A stretch of DNA of 64,000 nucleotides, from the NCBI GenBank assembly GCA_024734555.1, contig JANPWX010000055.1:500487-564486 (forward strand), in the 5' to 3' direction. Positions 25,116-37,900 of this stretch are shown here, in pieces (within the stretch, counting starts at the first letter, position 1; the number at the start of each line of letters is the position of its first letter). The notes beneath the pieces were generated by a model. That model made no database searches and was not told the origin of the DNA. It saw only the letters and a program-made list of their open reading frames with translations. The DNA comes from Trochalopteron elliotii (lineage: Eukaryota; Chordata; Aves; Passeriformes; Leiothrichidae). The translations under genes were made by a program, and so were the position numbers.

Positions 25116-25135
25116 AAAAAAAAAGAAAAAAAAAG
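25116..25135 (+). repeat. (A9G)2 low-complexity tract
   Basis: Nine A, a G, nine A and a G: two perfect copies of a 10-base unit. It may be an expanded piece of the A-rich block of the CR1 relic directly upstream, or an independent homopolymer. Confidence 0.85.
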
Positions 25136-25954
25136 ACACTGTGCAGGGATAAAGGCTCTGGGGCACTTAGCTAATGTCTGTTTAAGGCAAATAAATGAGA
25201 CTTGTAGGAAACTTGACAAACTGGACTGACAAGTTTTTCTAGTGATTAGAGCATTTTTAGCTAAATGGTACTGTGAAGAGTAAGCTCATAAAAAGAGCAA
25301 GTGAGACTTACCCAGACACTCTCAAAAGTTAACTTTGAGTCTTCTGATTGCATCTTGATGTGATTCAGTAAATGATCTAACTTCCTGCTTTAGATTCTCT
25401 TAAAATATTATTTTCAACTCTGAGAAGCAATAGATGGCTAAAATAATTGAATCTAAATGATGTTTTAGCTTGTTTTAGTGTATATATAATTGAATCAGAG
25501 AAAATAATTTCATGAAGTAGTGCTTAGAGCAGAACTAACCAAACAATCCAGTAATGACTTAAAAATCAAAGGGAAGAACATTCTAAGTCAGCATATCAGA
25601 GGTTAGACTATTTTTGAGTTAGGATAGACTGTTCTCATCCGTAAAGGACTGTGATAGGTTAGGGTACTGTACAGTGTGTGGTACAATAACCCAAAGATGC
25701 TCTGATGTAATGGTGTGCTCCATCACCTGGGTCAGATTTTGGCTAAAAATGTGTTGTAGGCATCACAGAAGGTGCATACATCTTGATGTATGGCAAGAAA
25801 ACCCATCAACCCTCTGGAATGGATTTCTCCTTCCTCTAGATTTTGCCTCTGGAGGCAACCACATTTTCTACAGTCCTGGCAAAAATATAAGTCTTCTAAA
25901 ACAAAGTACAGTTTGTATTGGTTAATGTAAGTATTGAAATAATAACTTGGGTGT

Positions 25955-26049
25955 TTGTAGCTGGGAAAAGCTTGGGTTTTTTTTTTAACTGGAGTTTCAT
26001 CTCCTTTGTAGCTGGGGCATTTTTTTTTAACAGACGTTTCACCTCCTTA
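25955..26049 (+). repeat. Imperfect 51-bp tandem duplication
   Basis: Two units begin with TTGTAGCTGGG, at 25955 and 26006. Each then has a T run of nine or ten, then AAC, then GAGTTTCATCTCCTT in the first copy and GACGTTTCACCTCCTT in the second. The copies differ by substitutions and by a short deletion in the second. This is a local segmental tandem duplication of no known family. Confidence 0.75.
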
Positions 26050-29000
26050 CTTAATGAAGAAGCATGAAATCCCAGTAAAACTTCTGAAATGATTTTGACT
26101 CCGTCAAGTCCGGGAAATACAAAAGCAGCCTTTCTCAGGGTATCCTGTTACTCTAATCAGCCAGAAGAGGAGTGGGTATTTCATGAATAAAAGCTGGTTG
26201 TAAGACTTAAATCCCAGGCTGGTTTTTGGAGCTTTGTTTCTATTGTAGCTGAGCTGCTAAATATATGCCAATATAAGAGGTGCTAAAACTTTTCCAGGTG
26301 CATTTGTGACCTTTTGAAGTTTATTTTCACTTAATTTTTTATTTTGGAATCTGAAGTCAAACAGTCCCTACAGTTTTCATAAGCTTTCCTTTAGGATGTG
26401 GACACTTGGTAGGCTTGGTGTGAGGGATATCTGTGTTGCTCTGTATTTGTTTCCCTGCCCTAGATTTGGCTCTTGGTGGCAGAGAGTCCTGGTTGTTTCG
26501 TGGTCTGACATCTCCTCGTGTGTGTGAGGAGTTGATGTCTGATGTGAATTCTGGTGACTGTTCTGTGAATTGTCTGTATACACTTTCACTCTCCTGTGGC
26601 ATCATTCTGGGTGTGTACCTCTGCATCCTCTTGTAGAGCCTGTGTGAGTCCCACAGAGCAGCAGAGTCACCCTAATGAGACCAAAGGTGCTGGCAGCCCC
26701 TGGAGGCTCTGCCAGAGGCATTTTCAGCCCCCAGGATGGCACTTGATGTGAACAGACCTGCCCCAGGATGAGGGTGGAGAGCAAAGCAGGTCCATGGTTG
26801 CACCAGGGATCCCAGGAGCAGATGGAAAAATCAGCAGCACCCTTAGGAGAAGCTCCTTTTTGGGAGTGCCCAGGGCTTTACCAAGGGAAAATCTCCTCTT
26901 TTTTGAGGACTATCCTGGAGATCCTGGCAAGCCACTGGCAGACAGTGAATTCAACATGGAGCTGGTTTGTGAGCAGTGGGATGCTGTGGAATGCACAGAC
27001 AAGCCCCTTGGCAAGAATGAGTCCATAGTCATTACTGATGGTTTTGTCATGGTAGTCTGGGTGCAGTTAAGAAATGATTTGCAGTTGCTTTGTTCAGTTT
27101 GGCACACTGTAACTCAGGTGTCACCCCTTGGCTTTTTAAGGTGAGCTTCTACCCCACCCCATCTGAGTTTTTCTGAATGCTAAACTGTCTCCAAAAGTTA
27201 TTACTAGTGTGTACATCAGTACTTATGTTATAAGTACATTCTTAATTATTGTTATAGGCAAGATTTGCCCATCCGTCAAACACCATCAAACACTTGCAAG
27301 GATGCTCTGGCCTCCTCCCTTCCCAGGGCTGTGATATTATATATTCATAATGACAAAGCAGGAGCAAGCCTCAGATGCAGCTGTTCTCCTGTATCTCAGC
27401 AGGGCTGCTTCCTGTACCTGCCACTCCAGATAAAGAGCAGGTTTAAGTGATGATCTAGGAATGAGGCACAACAGCAAGGAATACTGCAGCATAAAACTGA
27501 GTAGCTGGCAGAACCAGTGAAATGCACAGCACATGTCCTGTGTGTCATGAGATGACAAATGCAGTCCTCCTTAGGACTAAACAAAAGAACATATGTCATG
27601 GGAAGGCAGTGGCTGCATCTTGTGGGGTTTTTTTGCAGGCAGCAAAATGCATCACTATAACTGAGAAATTTAGCCTGAGTTACATAAATTCTTAATTTTT
27701 GTGCTGATTTTCTTCTAAATTGTGCTTAGGAACTGAGTTTTTCTGCTGCAGTTGCAGTGAGTGGTAGAAATGAGACATCACTGGTGTGAGATGCTGCAGT
27801 GTGCTAAGAAGTGATGCAGGATAGACCTCACGTAGTGTTTGGATTGCAGAGCAAGTCAATACATCTGTCTCTGGACGTTGCCATCCATCTGTGTTTATAG
27901 GAATTCTACTGGTGAGGAACTAAAAATTCCAGGGGCCTAACTTTACCCTGTGAAAATTCAGCAGCTTGATCTCTTTGTGGCTTGCGTGCCCTACTGGCAG
28001 ACACAAATGCTTGGATGGAATATTGGAACTATCATGAATTAACAAAAAATCTTTCAGGGAGGGACTAGACTACAACTTCAGGAATTCCTTTTTGTGTGTC
28101 TTTCTTCTGCAGAGGCTGTTGGTGTAGCCTTGACTTCCTTTATCTGCTACAGAGCTGAGCTAATTTGTTGCAGGTCAAGACCAGTAAGTCTTTCTGTTTC
28201 TCTGCTCTTCTCTCTTTGTGGACAAGAAAGGTGGGAGGACAACTCAGGGGGAGCTTGGTTACACTCTGCTTCTTGATCAGGCCATGTGGTGAAATTCTTT
28301 ATGAAAGGAGGTAATGATTTTTCCCTCTTTTGGAAGTGGATGGGAAAAAGAAGAAAGACAGATCATTGATTCTGCTAAGCCACGAGCAATGAGGACAAGG
28401 CAGGAGTTTTTTCCATTTGTCTTTTTGAGGGATGATATGAATAAAGCAAGAAGTCAGTAGCTTCTTCAACAATGCTCTGCCCATCCCTGTTCACAATCCC
28501 CCACCCCGGCTGCCTGGCAATATAATGTCACTTTTATGGGAAGTATTTCCCATACTTCTGCTTTGAGTGATGTCTTGACCTGCTCGGAGCTGAAGAGCTT
28601 AATTTTTAAACAGTCAGCTCTATGGGTGGTGTTCTTGTCTGGCTCTGCCAACCCCCAGAATATGTGACAGCAGTTGTTGTAGCTGTGACTTTTTCCTTCA
28701 GTGCACCAGTGTCACTGTGATTTATATTTCTGCCTGACTAAGGGATTTCGATGTTAAAATAATACCATGGGAGGAATCCCAGTTAGCTAAATGCATTTCA
28801 TTGACACTGATTATCTGGGACTAGGTCTGTGGTGATAAATTTGCCAGGGAAGTTGTTCTTGGTTTAGTGGACCCCATGAGGCAATGCTGTGTGCAGGCTC
28901 CCAGCACTTTCTGCTCCTTTTGTGTATTGGAGGGCAAATTTTAGGGGAAGTACAAAAAGTGATGAGACCTGCTAGGAATTTTTTAATAAAGTTTTTGGCA

Positions 29001-32000
29001 AGATAGAGTCCTGTCAAGAAATATTTTTGTTTGCAGCACATTACTTTGAGGCTGCTGACAGCATTTCGACTTCCATAACTGGATTACTGAAGATGAGTGT
29101 TCAATTTAGTGAAAAATCTTCTGATTTTCTGATGAATTAGAAGTGCCTGCCTGCATGTACGTGCATGTACACATACTTGTGTGTGAAAGCTGCATTTACT
29201 AGCTGTATTGAATGCAATTCTTGTGTGTTTGGTTGTGTGGAATCCTTTTTAGTGATACCTGTATTCTCCCTCTTCTATAATGAAACCTGCTGTCCTGAGA
29301 AGGGTGCATGAAGAAATACAGAAATGTTTCTTGGATGCTGGTGGAAATGCTCCTTCTAACCAAATTTCTGACTTCCAGTCAGCCAGTGGCAGTGCTTGTT
29401 GCTGAGAAAGATGACCTCAAATAAGAGAGGGGAGATCAACATTAGTTGAAAAGCAATGTCTGTGATACTGTTGGGGGTTTTTTGTATGATTTCTGAATTC
29501 AGTGGCTGCCAAATGTTTTAAAGTGCCTTTCATTCATGTATAAAGCATCACCTTCTACTCTGAAGAACTGACCAAGTAAGAAGTCAGGAACTTCAAATCA
29601 AAGACTCCTGCTTGGAAGGAAAATATTTACCTGGAGTTGGGATGATTGTGGCTACTACAGTCCAGGGATTTGTTAGCCATGGTGTGCTCCAGCCCCTTTG
29701 GAATATGCTGTTCTCACCTTTGTTCGTGCTGAGTAAGGTGTTTTAATCTCAACAAGGTTTGCTACTGCAGACCTTGCATGACAGTTACAGAATTAAGCTC
29801 CCTCTCTAGCATGCACATACTCAAGGATATTCTGCCTTTGGGTTGAATAATTGCTACTTTAAATGTTATATATGCATTTGTGGTGAGTGTATGCATATGG
29901 GGGTGGGAGAGAAGAATGGGCAGACAAAAGATGTAATTATTCAACAGAAGCCTTAACCTTGCATTATAAATATGGATCATGACTTAAGGAGCCTGAGGAT
30001 GTAATAGATTCATCTTCTGCTTGAATATCTACTTTTAATCATAAATTTGCCTGAAAGTCCTTACGAAAGATGTGCACTGACATTTAAGGTCCTTGTGTGT
30101 TGTCCATGTGCAGATGCAGTGAGTGGGCTCTTGCAGCAAAGGGGCTGAGGAGCAGGGGATGCTGAGTTGGAACAAGGCCAGTCTGCCTTTTCCAAAGAGG
30201 AAAACTTTCTATGTACCAGAAAATGCCTACAGGTAAGGCAAGCACATGTTTAGCATAAATGTCAAATCGTTCAGTTGAAAGGAGGCAATTTCTGGAGGCA
30301 TCAGTGTGGGCACTGGGGAGTGGGCTGGCAGCAAACTTGGATTGTGTCCACAGCCCCAGCTTTGGGTGGACTGTTTAACCTCTTCCCACCCAGCTCCTCT
30401 GCTGCCTGAATCTGTCCAGCCTCAGGAGCTGCCCCAAAGAGCAACTGTGCAGATGGGGGAGGGCAGAAGGAAGGCAGGAGGTTCAACAGCCCTGCACCTC
30501 CTACATGGCAGTGAAATAGGCATGAACTACATGTAAAGAGATATTCAAATGGTTCCTGTCCTCATTGCTGCAGAGGCAGAACTCCCAGAACACAGCCTGT
30601 GATTATCCAGAGTCTGCCTAGTAAGGATTTGATATTAGCCTTAAGGCTGTCCTATAATTATAAAGTTGACTGGTGGGCAAAATTAATCAATTGTTTTGCA
30701 GATCATACACCTCTCTGTTGCATTCTTGTGATAGGCAACCACAGGAGTCTTATTCTGCTTTAAAAAAGTTATTTTCTCCTATTTAGAGTTTTGAATTTAA
30801 TCGTAAAGAGAAATTTCTGCAATACAGTGCTTGCAAAATACCAGATATATCTTGCTGTGATATCTTATTAGACATTAGGCTACATCTTGTAGACTCTTGC
30901 CTCGTACAGAGTTGTTCCCATAGCTCACTTGAGTAATTTTACTATTTAGCCCAGCTTGTGGTGCTCCACTGAAGTGGAGCCCTTGAGTGTGTGGCTATTT
31001 GTGGAATGAGCACTTGCCTTTGCTTAGTGAGTGCTGGGCTCTTAACTGTGATAAGGCTCTGGCACTGCTCTGGCAGAGATATGCAATAAGTCTAAATTCT
31101 CTCTCTAAAAAGACAGAAGATATGATGAGGGGTGTGCTGGTTTGTGGTTGCTCAGCCTGTGAATTCTCCTTTGGTTTGGTTGCAGGGTTTAGACTCTGTG
31201 GAGTAGATGAGTGTAGATGCTGATTTGTAAGGAAGAAGATGAACCTGTGGACCTGGAGGCCCAAAAAATAAAATCAACAGTTTGATATCAAGAGACTTTT
31301 GTCTAGAAATTATGAGTTTTGCTAACCAATATATCATCCAAACCTTTCCCTGTGCTATGAGAGAAACATCACAAGTGGCAGTAGTGTCATTGCACATGTG
31401 TTGTCTTCACAGTCAGTCTGGTGTTTGTCATACATTTCAATGGCAAATGATGCATCATAAGAGTTTCTTCTCATTTGGGTTACTCAGGATTTCTTCAGAG
31501 TGATCTAGGCACTCTTCCCCGAAGGAGCTCCTAAAATTTACAGCATAATTACTCAGTAATGTTGCAGAAGTCAAAGATTGAAATTATTGAGGAACAATTA
31601 GAAATTTTCTTGAGGGAAGAGGCGTGTTATTAAGGGATGAAATTTGATAAGACAACTGACCTTTTACTTGTTTCTAAGAAAAGAATGAGATTAGATTTTG
31701 TTTTATTCCTTCCCCCCCGTCCCCCATAGCTTGTGAGATCAGGCAACACAGCTATAAATGTGCGTGTGATACATTAAGTTAATTATTGCTTCAACATTTT
31801 ATTTCTAGAAGTAGCAGCAGTGTAAGGCCCTGTTTGGATATACAAGTAGCCTCCTGAAGGAACCCTTTCCTAGGAGCTCCATGCTGGGATGTCCTGCAGC
31901 TGACAAACTCCTTGCAAGCCTGGAGTGCTGCCATGAGCATGTTACCTGTGTTCAGCCTCCTGACAAGCTGGGGGAGAGTATAGGAGAGCAGTGCCAAGCC

Positions 32001-33659
32001 TGCTGCCTTCCAGCAACCTCTGTAAGTTGTCCTGCCAGCCAAACAGAACCCAGGGGACCAAGAGGCCAGAGCACTTTTGTCTTTATTTCAGTATTTCTTT
32101 GGAAATGCTGTGCCAAGTCCTGTAAGCGAGGACAGCCAGCATAGCTCATGCAGAAACACATGCACACAATTCTCTTACAAAAAGAAATTGCAGTTCCAGC
32201 AGGAGGGATTAGAGGGTCTGCTGTGTGCTTTGTTCATTCAGTTCTATTTGAAACCTCACCTTTTTTCTTACTTTAATGTATTTAAATAAGGAGCTTTAAA
32301 ACAGTTGATCTAAAAGGGAAAACAAAAGCCAGTAGTACAGGTTTTATTTTCTTGAGGGTTTTAGCACTGGGAATAATTCTTTTCCTGCCCCATAAAGCAA
32401 ATGCTGAAACTGTAACTAAATGCAGACAACTTTTGCCCCCACTGTGGACAGAGTCCTGCTTTCTTAGCACAGTTTCTTCTGCAGCTTGGAAATCTTTCTG
32501 TGTTGTGTATCTTGATAGTTCAGGATTAGTTTGGAGACAGTTCTTCTGTTAGCTTGTCTGTCCTGAGCATCTGTAGATCAGAGATAAAGAAGAGACATAT
32601 GTAAGCAAAATACAGAGCCAAGAGGAACATGCCACATTCATTATTTTTTCTTCAGCAGAGCCTCTATACACACACTAGTAAATGTTTCTGTGCCTACTTT
32701 CAGTGAGAGATGAAGAGGATGGTGATGCCTGGTTGGAGGAGGAGGGATGGGATACCTGAGGTATAATGTCAGGCATTCCCCTGCCTCAGTAACTGTGTCT
32801 GGGATAGTTCAGTAACTGGGAAGGGTGTCTCTTGTGCACTTTGGGATCTACAGGTGCTTCATCACAGGAAAATGGTGCTGTTGAATGTTGCTTGGAGTTT
32901 GGGCATGTGCCAGCTGATCCGCTAAAACAAAGACCTCTTCCTACAGTCACACTGGCAGCTGAGGGTGTGCTTGGTGTTCCAGGTGTGCCCTTTATTGAGG
33001 GATAGGAAGCTCCTGGACACAGCTGTACTAAGTGTCCATGTGATGACTGACACCTTGGCTCAAAGCAAGATGAAAGGTCCTGCACTGCAGAGTGCCAGGA
33101 GGGGATGATGAGTGTTTTGGAGGCTTTCCTTTGAGTCTGCAGAGCTGATTGAGTGAGCCTGACTGGACAGTGTGCACCAGGACAGGTCCTAAAATGTGTT
33201 ATGTCCCCAAAGCTGCTGACATGCCTGATCATGCTGGGGTTTTTCCTGTTGTGGCCAGGTGCTGGTGTGTGAGGAAGCAAGTCAGCACTATGCTGCAAGC
33301 AGTCATCTGCTGTTGGCTTGTGAAATGGAGAGTTTCTGTCAGAGAGGTTATCCAAAATAGCATCAAGGGTTTGATAGGAAACGGAGCTGGCTTTTATCCT
33401 GTGCTAGGTTAATCCCAGCAGTATTTCTCTGTGCTTTCTGTTAGTAACCAGGCTACTGTCCACACAATTGTGTGTTGTTTGTGTAGCACCATGGGGATGT
33501 CTTTGATAAGGACTGAACCTAGAGCAGCCCATGGGCTCCAGTGTCATGGGGAATTTTCCACAGATTATTTTTGTGGACCTTGCTTCAAGCTCTTGATCAC
33601 TGTTCCTGTACCAGTGCTACAGGACCTTGTCAGGAGACTGTGAAAGAAAACTGCACTTA

Positions 33660-33725
33660 GAATTGCAGAGTCAGGGAATGGTTTGGATTGGAAGGGACCT
33701 TAAAGATTATCCAGATTCAACTGTT
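33660..33725 (-). mobile_element. CR1 LINE, about 65-bp 3' tail, minus strand
   Basis: The plus strand shows the reverse complement of a CR1 terminus: GGAATGGTTTGGATTGGAAG followed by GGACCTTAAAGATTATCCAG. Only the last 65 bases or so of the element are present. It matches the opening of the copy at 24335 closely. Confidence 0.85.
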
Positions 33726-35220
33726 CTCTATTCATTGTGTAATATATATGTGTAAATAATGAATTCATGAATGGCAAATATACGGAGACCAACTCTTGTA
33801 TCTTGATGGATAAAAACCAGCTCTTGGGCAGGTGTCTGTGGGTGAGGCTGTTGCTGAGTTAGTGTAGAATGGAGAAAGTGTCTATTGAGCCAGGTGGGGA
33901 AAAGTTGGTGAGTTTAAGACTGGCACCTGGTTCTGAATTTTAAAATTGATCCAGAAAGGTGTGAGTAGACCCAGTAAGCAGTCAGTGGTTTGTGTGTGAC
34001 ACCAGCTCTCATTTCTCACCTTGCCTGATGCTCAGTTTTGTAAAGCAGTGTGTCTGCAGCACTGGAGTTCTCATTCCCGGATTTCTCTGCTGCTTTCTCG
34101 AAAACCAATGTGTGTCAGGAGCTGACCGACTTTGAGAGACTTCACGTGACTCTTCTATGCACATCATGGGCAAAGATAATGCCTTCAAGCCTGTACTCAG
34201 AATCAAAATACTTCAATGCTTGAATCTTCAAAATTGAAATTGACGTATTCCCTTTTTCCTCCCCTCTTGCCAGATGCCACAGAAGTACAATCTCAAAGTG
34301 ATAGGTATTCTGTGGGACAGCAAACATTTTCTAATTGGACTTTGAAACATGAAATCCAAGTACTCTCAGTATGGGTAGAGTGGGAGGTTCAGGTTTGGAA
34401 CTAACTTTGAAATTCAGACCCAATATTAATGAAATAATTCTAATCCTTTCAAGGTTTTAGCTTAATTTTTGCTCTCGAGTCTTATTCAAAGGAGAGATTG
34501 CCAAAGGCTCTGAGGTACTTCTGCCAACTTCTGTGATATGGGCAATGTGCACAGAAATGCTCAAGTGTGGGAGTGAGGCATCTCTGGAGATTCTCATAGT
34601 CTCTTATCTTCCTGTGATGTGCTGTTTTTGGCAGCTTCTGCTGCTCTGTACCTGGGCTCTTAGTTTGTCACAACTGGTTTCCTGGGATTTTGTACTGTGG
34701 TGAAGCACTGGGCTGAGTATTTTTGGAGCTTTCTGCATTTCATAATTTCCACTAGAAGGCTGAATACACATACAACTAGAGAGATTATGAGCACTTGGGT
34801 ATAAACTGCTGAGAAATCTGTTGTCCTTTTTGCCTACCAGTTACTGATGAGATCCCACAAGCACATCCCAGATTTCCAGCCTAGTTGCCAGTTGTTTTGT
34901 GCTGACGTTGTATCACAGGGTGGCTGTTTCCTCCTCGTCCTCTTTGGCCCTCCTGAAATCCCTCTGGATTTGTTTTAATGCAATTCTATCATAACAGATA
35001 GCTTGGGATAAGGAGAAAAAAAATAGCCTGGTTGTTTTGGTTTTTTTTCCCCAGGTGGGTGTTTCTGCTCCCATCCTGGCACTATTGACAACACTGTAGA
35101 GGAAAGAAATCTTCACTTTAATTCTCATAGGCTTACAAAACTGCAGAGAACTTGTGTGTTTTGTCACTTCTGTATTTTATGTGCTATTCTTTAGCTCTGA
35201 GAGGAACTAAAAATTAAATG

Positions 35221-35279
35221 ATCATAGAATAGATTGAGTTGGGAAGGGATCCACAAAGATCATTCAAATCCAGCTGCTG
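35221..35279 (-). mobile_element. CR1 LINE, about 60-bp 3' tail, minus strand
   Basis: ATCATAGAATAGATTGAGTT, GGGAAGGGATCCACAAAG and ATCATTCAAATCCAGCTGCT match, in reverse complement, the terminal bases of a CR1 subfamily whose end reads TCATAGAAT on this strand. The body is absent. It is diverged and short, hence the lower confidence than for the longer copies. Confidence 0.78.
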
Positions 35280-37679
35280 AGGATATTTCCTTTGCATGTA
35301 AGCACCTATTATATAGATGTGCATTGTAAGAACGTGATTTCTTTGGGAATACATGACTATAAACCAGCACTGTGTACCCGGTCTCCTCCCTGACATATCC
35401 ATTTCAGTAAACTCTAGGAGAACTGGACACTTCAAAGATGGCTGTGCTGCTTTCCCTTTCCATTTTTATTGCAGCCTACTCATTCCTACTCTTTCTTGTC
35501 ACTGTTTCTATATTTAGCTTACAGATCTATCTTGGATTATGCTGCTGAAACTGATGTAGGAATTTGGCCACTTAGGTGGCAGCTATACCTATATTTAGAA
35601 AATACTTCTGATGACTCCAGTGCCCCACTGAATTCTACTTTTCTTACAGTGGTACTTATTTAAAGAGTAGAATATTAATGAGCACCAAGATATTTGACAT
35701 CCATACTCCAATTAAAATAATTGATTAATTAAGAGGATAATTTAATGCTTACTAACAACACTTGCTGTGCAAAATAAGGCTTATTTTCACCTCACTGGCA
35801 TAGGCCTAGGCCCAGGCTCTACACCTGAATATGTGCTAAGTATAAAATTCTTTTTTTTTTTTCCCTTAAAAGTTATTATCAAGTAAACTAAGGGTCAGAA
35901 AGTTTGTTAGCCATATGCCAAATCTTGAGAGACTTTGCCATGGTTGTGTATAGTAACCAAACAAATTCTTCCAGCCTTTGCTAACTTGATATTCTTGTTT
36001 AAAATGATGAAGAAATAATGATGAATGAGGTGAGCAGTTTTCTTTATGAAGGCCTTGGGACTAGATCTGCTGCATGTTGCTCTAGAAGAACTTAGGAGTG
36101 ATACATTTTTTAACAAAGCAGGAGACTTTGGATGCTTTCATCATTGTGCAATGGACCTTCAGCTTTTGCTATATGGAATCTTCTTAGCTGCACTTTCTCT
36201 TTGAGATAATGAAGCAGAGCACTGTTGTTCTTCTAAATAAATCTGGATATTTTTTCCTGTCTCCAGCAAGTTTTTTAGCATTTCATGGTATTTTGTCCTG
36301 TTTAGTCATGTGCTATAATCTACTTATCGCCATGTAGGTGTAAATTATTGGGGAGCATGATTTCCTGGCTTGCTCAAAACACAAGACTTGGCATCATGTG
36401 AGGTGTTTTAACTTTCCACTACCAAAAGATGTTTACTCTCTTTCACTGAGGCTGTGGTGACTCTGCCAGTCCCAATCATTACCTCGAAAGTGACCCTTCC
36501 TTTGGTGTCTGTCACTCCTTTCTCATTAAGCTATTTTTATCTATTATCTTTGGGGAATTACATAAACATATTAGGGCTTCCTCTTTATGAAGAGGTAGTC
36601 CTGTAAGTTTCTGTAACTTTATTCTAACATCACTAGTTCACCACAAATGAAAGATTTCACTAGTGATTTTTGATAACCTACTGTTCCAAAGGAGACTATA
36701 AAAACGCAGTTATCCTCTATTAAATATAAGGATGCAAGTGGCTGTATGTAGGTTGGATGTATGGCACCTTTTGGGATTGGTTTCAGTTCTATTCTGGGCA
36801 TCCCCTTGAAGACTGAGGGGATGAGTGTTTAAGGAGACATGGTGAAAATGCCAGAACTGGGTTTGATCACTCAGGTGAAAGCTTTGCCTGAAGCTGGCAC
36901 TGAATCAGTGCAATCCCATTATTTTGGTCAAGGTCTGGCTTTTTAAAACCACCTCTGTTTGCCTGGATTAACTTTATAGGGATTCACATGGAGTGCAGAG
37001 TTCTTTTATATGGACTGTCTTTAGCTGACCTTCAGGCAACCTCTTTGTCAAGTCCACCCTTATCACACTTGATTAGCTACACTTAACTGCAAAACTGTAC
37101 AAGCAGACAATCCTATTTTTAAAAATGAATGAGGAAGGAGAGGAGGAACAAAATAAATGGCAAGGAGAAAAAAGACACAACCAAAGAACTCCCTAAATCA
37201 GGCATTTTCCCCCAGTGCACTTTGCCCTTGAAGGAAGAACAAGGATTCAGACCCAAGGGGCACTTTGCAGTGCCTGAGGCAGGGTAGAAGTCAGTGTGAG
37301 CATCTGTCCCAGAGAGCCTATGGAAAGGGTTAATATGGATGGATATATGAGGAAAACTTCCTGGTCTCAACTTCATTGGGAAAAGTATCAAAACACTGGT
37401 AAATCCGTTTGCCCCCATCTCACTTTTGTGGCTCCTGCATATCAATGTCCTTACTTACTGCCTCCTCAGTGATCCCTCAGCTTTCTTTGTAATTTGGATG
37501 TCACGCCTTGGCTACTTTTCTCCTGGATTGAAAAATGCTGAGCAACGTGGCTGTTTTGTTATAAATCCCCTTTCTGTTTCGTAACTCTGTCTTCCAACTT
37601 CAAAAATAGTTTCCCCTCATTGACTTGAGCAAATATGATAAATACAAGCAGTTGAGTCATGCTGAAAGGGCATTTACTG

Positions 37680-37900
37680 GGTATTTTTTTTTTTTTGGAT
37701 GAATAATTTTAATTGGCTTCTTTGAAAACTGCAAATTTTTGAGCATTAAAAATTAATTAAGCGAGAGGAGGGAACACTTATGAGCAGTGTGCCTTTATGA
37801 GATTAACTGATATTTGAGAAGCAGAATTAAATATCATATGGAGCCAGGTAAAATGATGTTTCCTTCATAAAAATGTTCCCAAGTGGAGAGTATAAAGAGA
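37680..37900. other. AT-rich repeat-free stretch, possible conserved non-coding element
   Basis: After a T run near 37686, the DNA contains TTAATTAA at 37753-37760, several TAAT cores and no transposon signature or open frame. The look is that of conserved non-coding DNA, but without an alignment this is a guess. Confidence 0.2.

Larger units (their letters stand above)
24751..33659. other. Non-coding DNA, no gene recognised
   Basis: About 8.9 kb with no supportable exon or RNA gene. It holds a possible CR1 relic at 25070-25106, an A9GA9G tract at 25116-25135, a local 51-base tandem duplication at 25955-26049, a small hairpin at 26507-26539 and a 25-base alternating purine-pyrimidine run at 29152-29176. 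The window's longest open frame (189 codons, minus strand) lies at 32786-33355, in a patch richer in GC, and resembles nothing I know. Confidence 0.55.

Noticed and set aside
35570..35590. CTCF-like word GGCCACTTAGGTGGCAGC
   Set aside because: The right part fits the CTCF core, but the CCA-C/G part does not align without a gap. One partial match in 64 kb is expected by chance.
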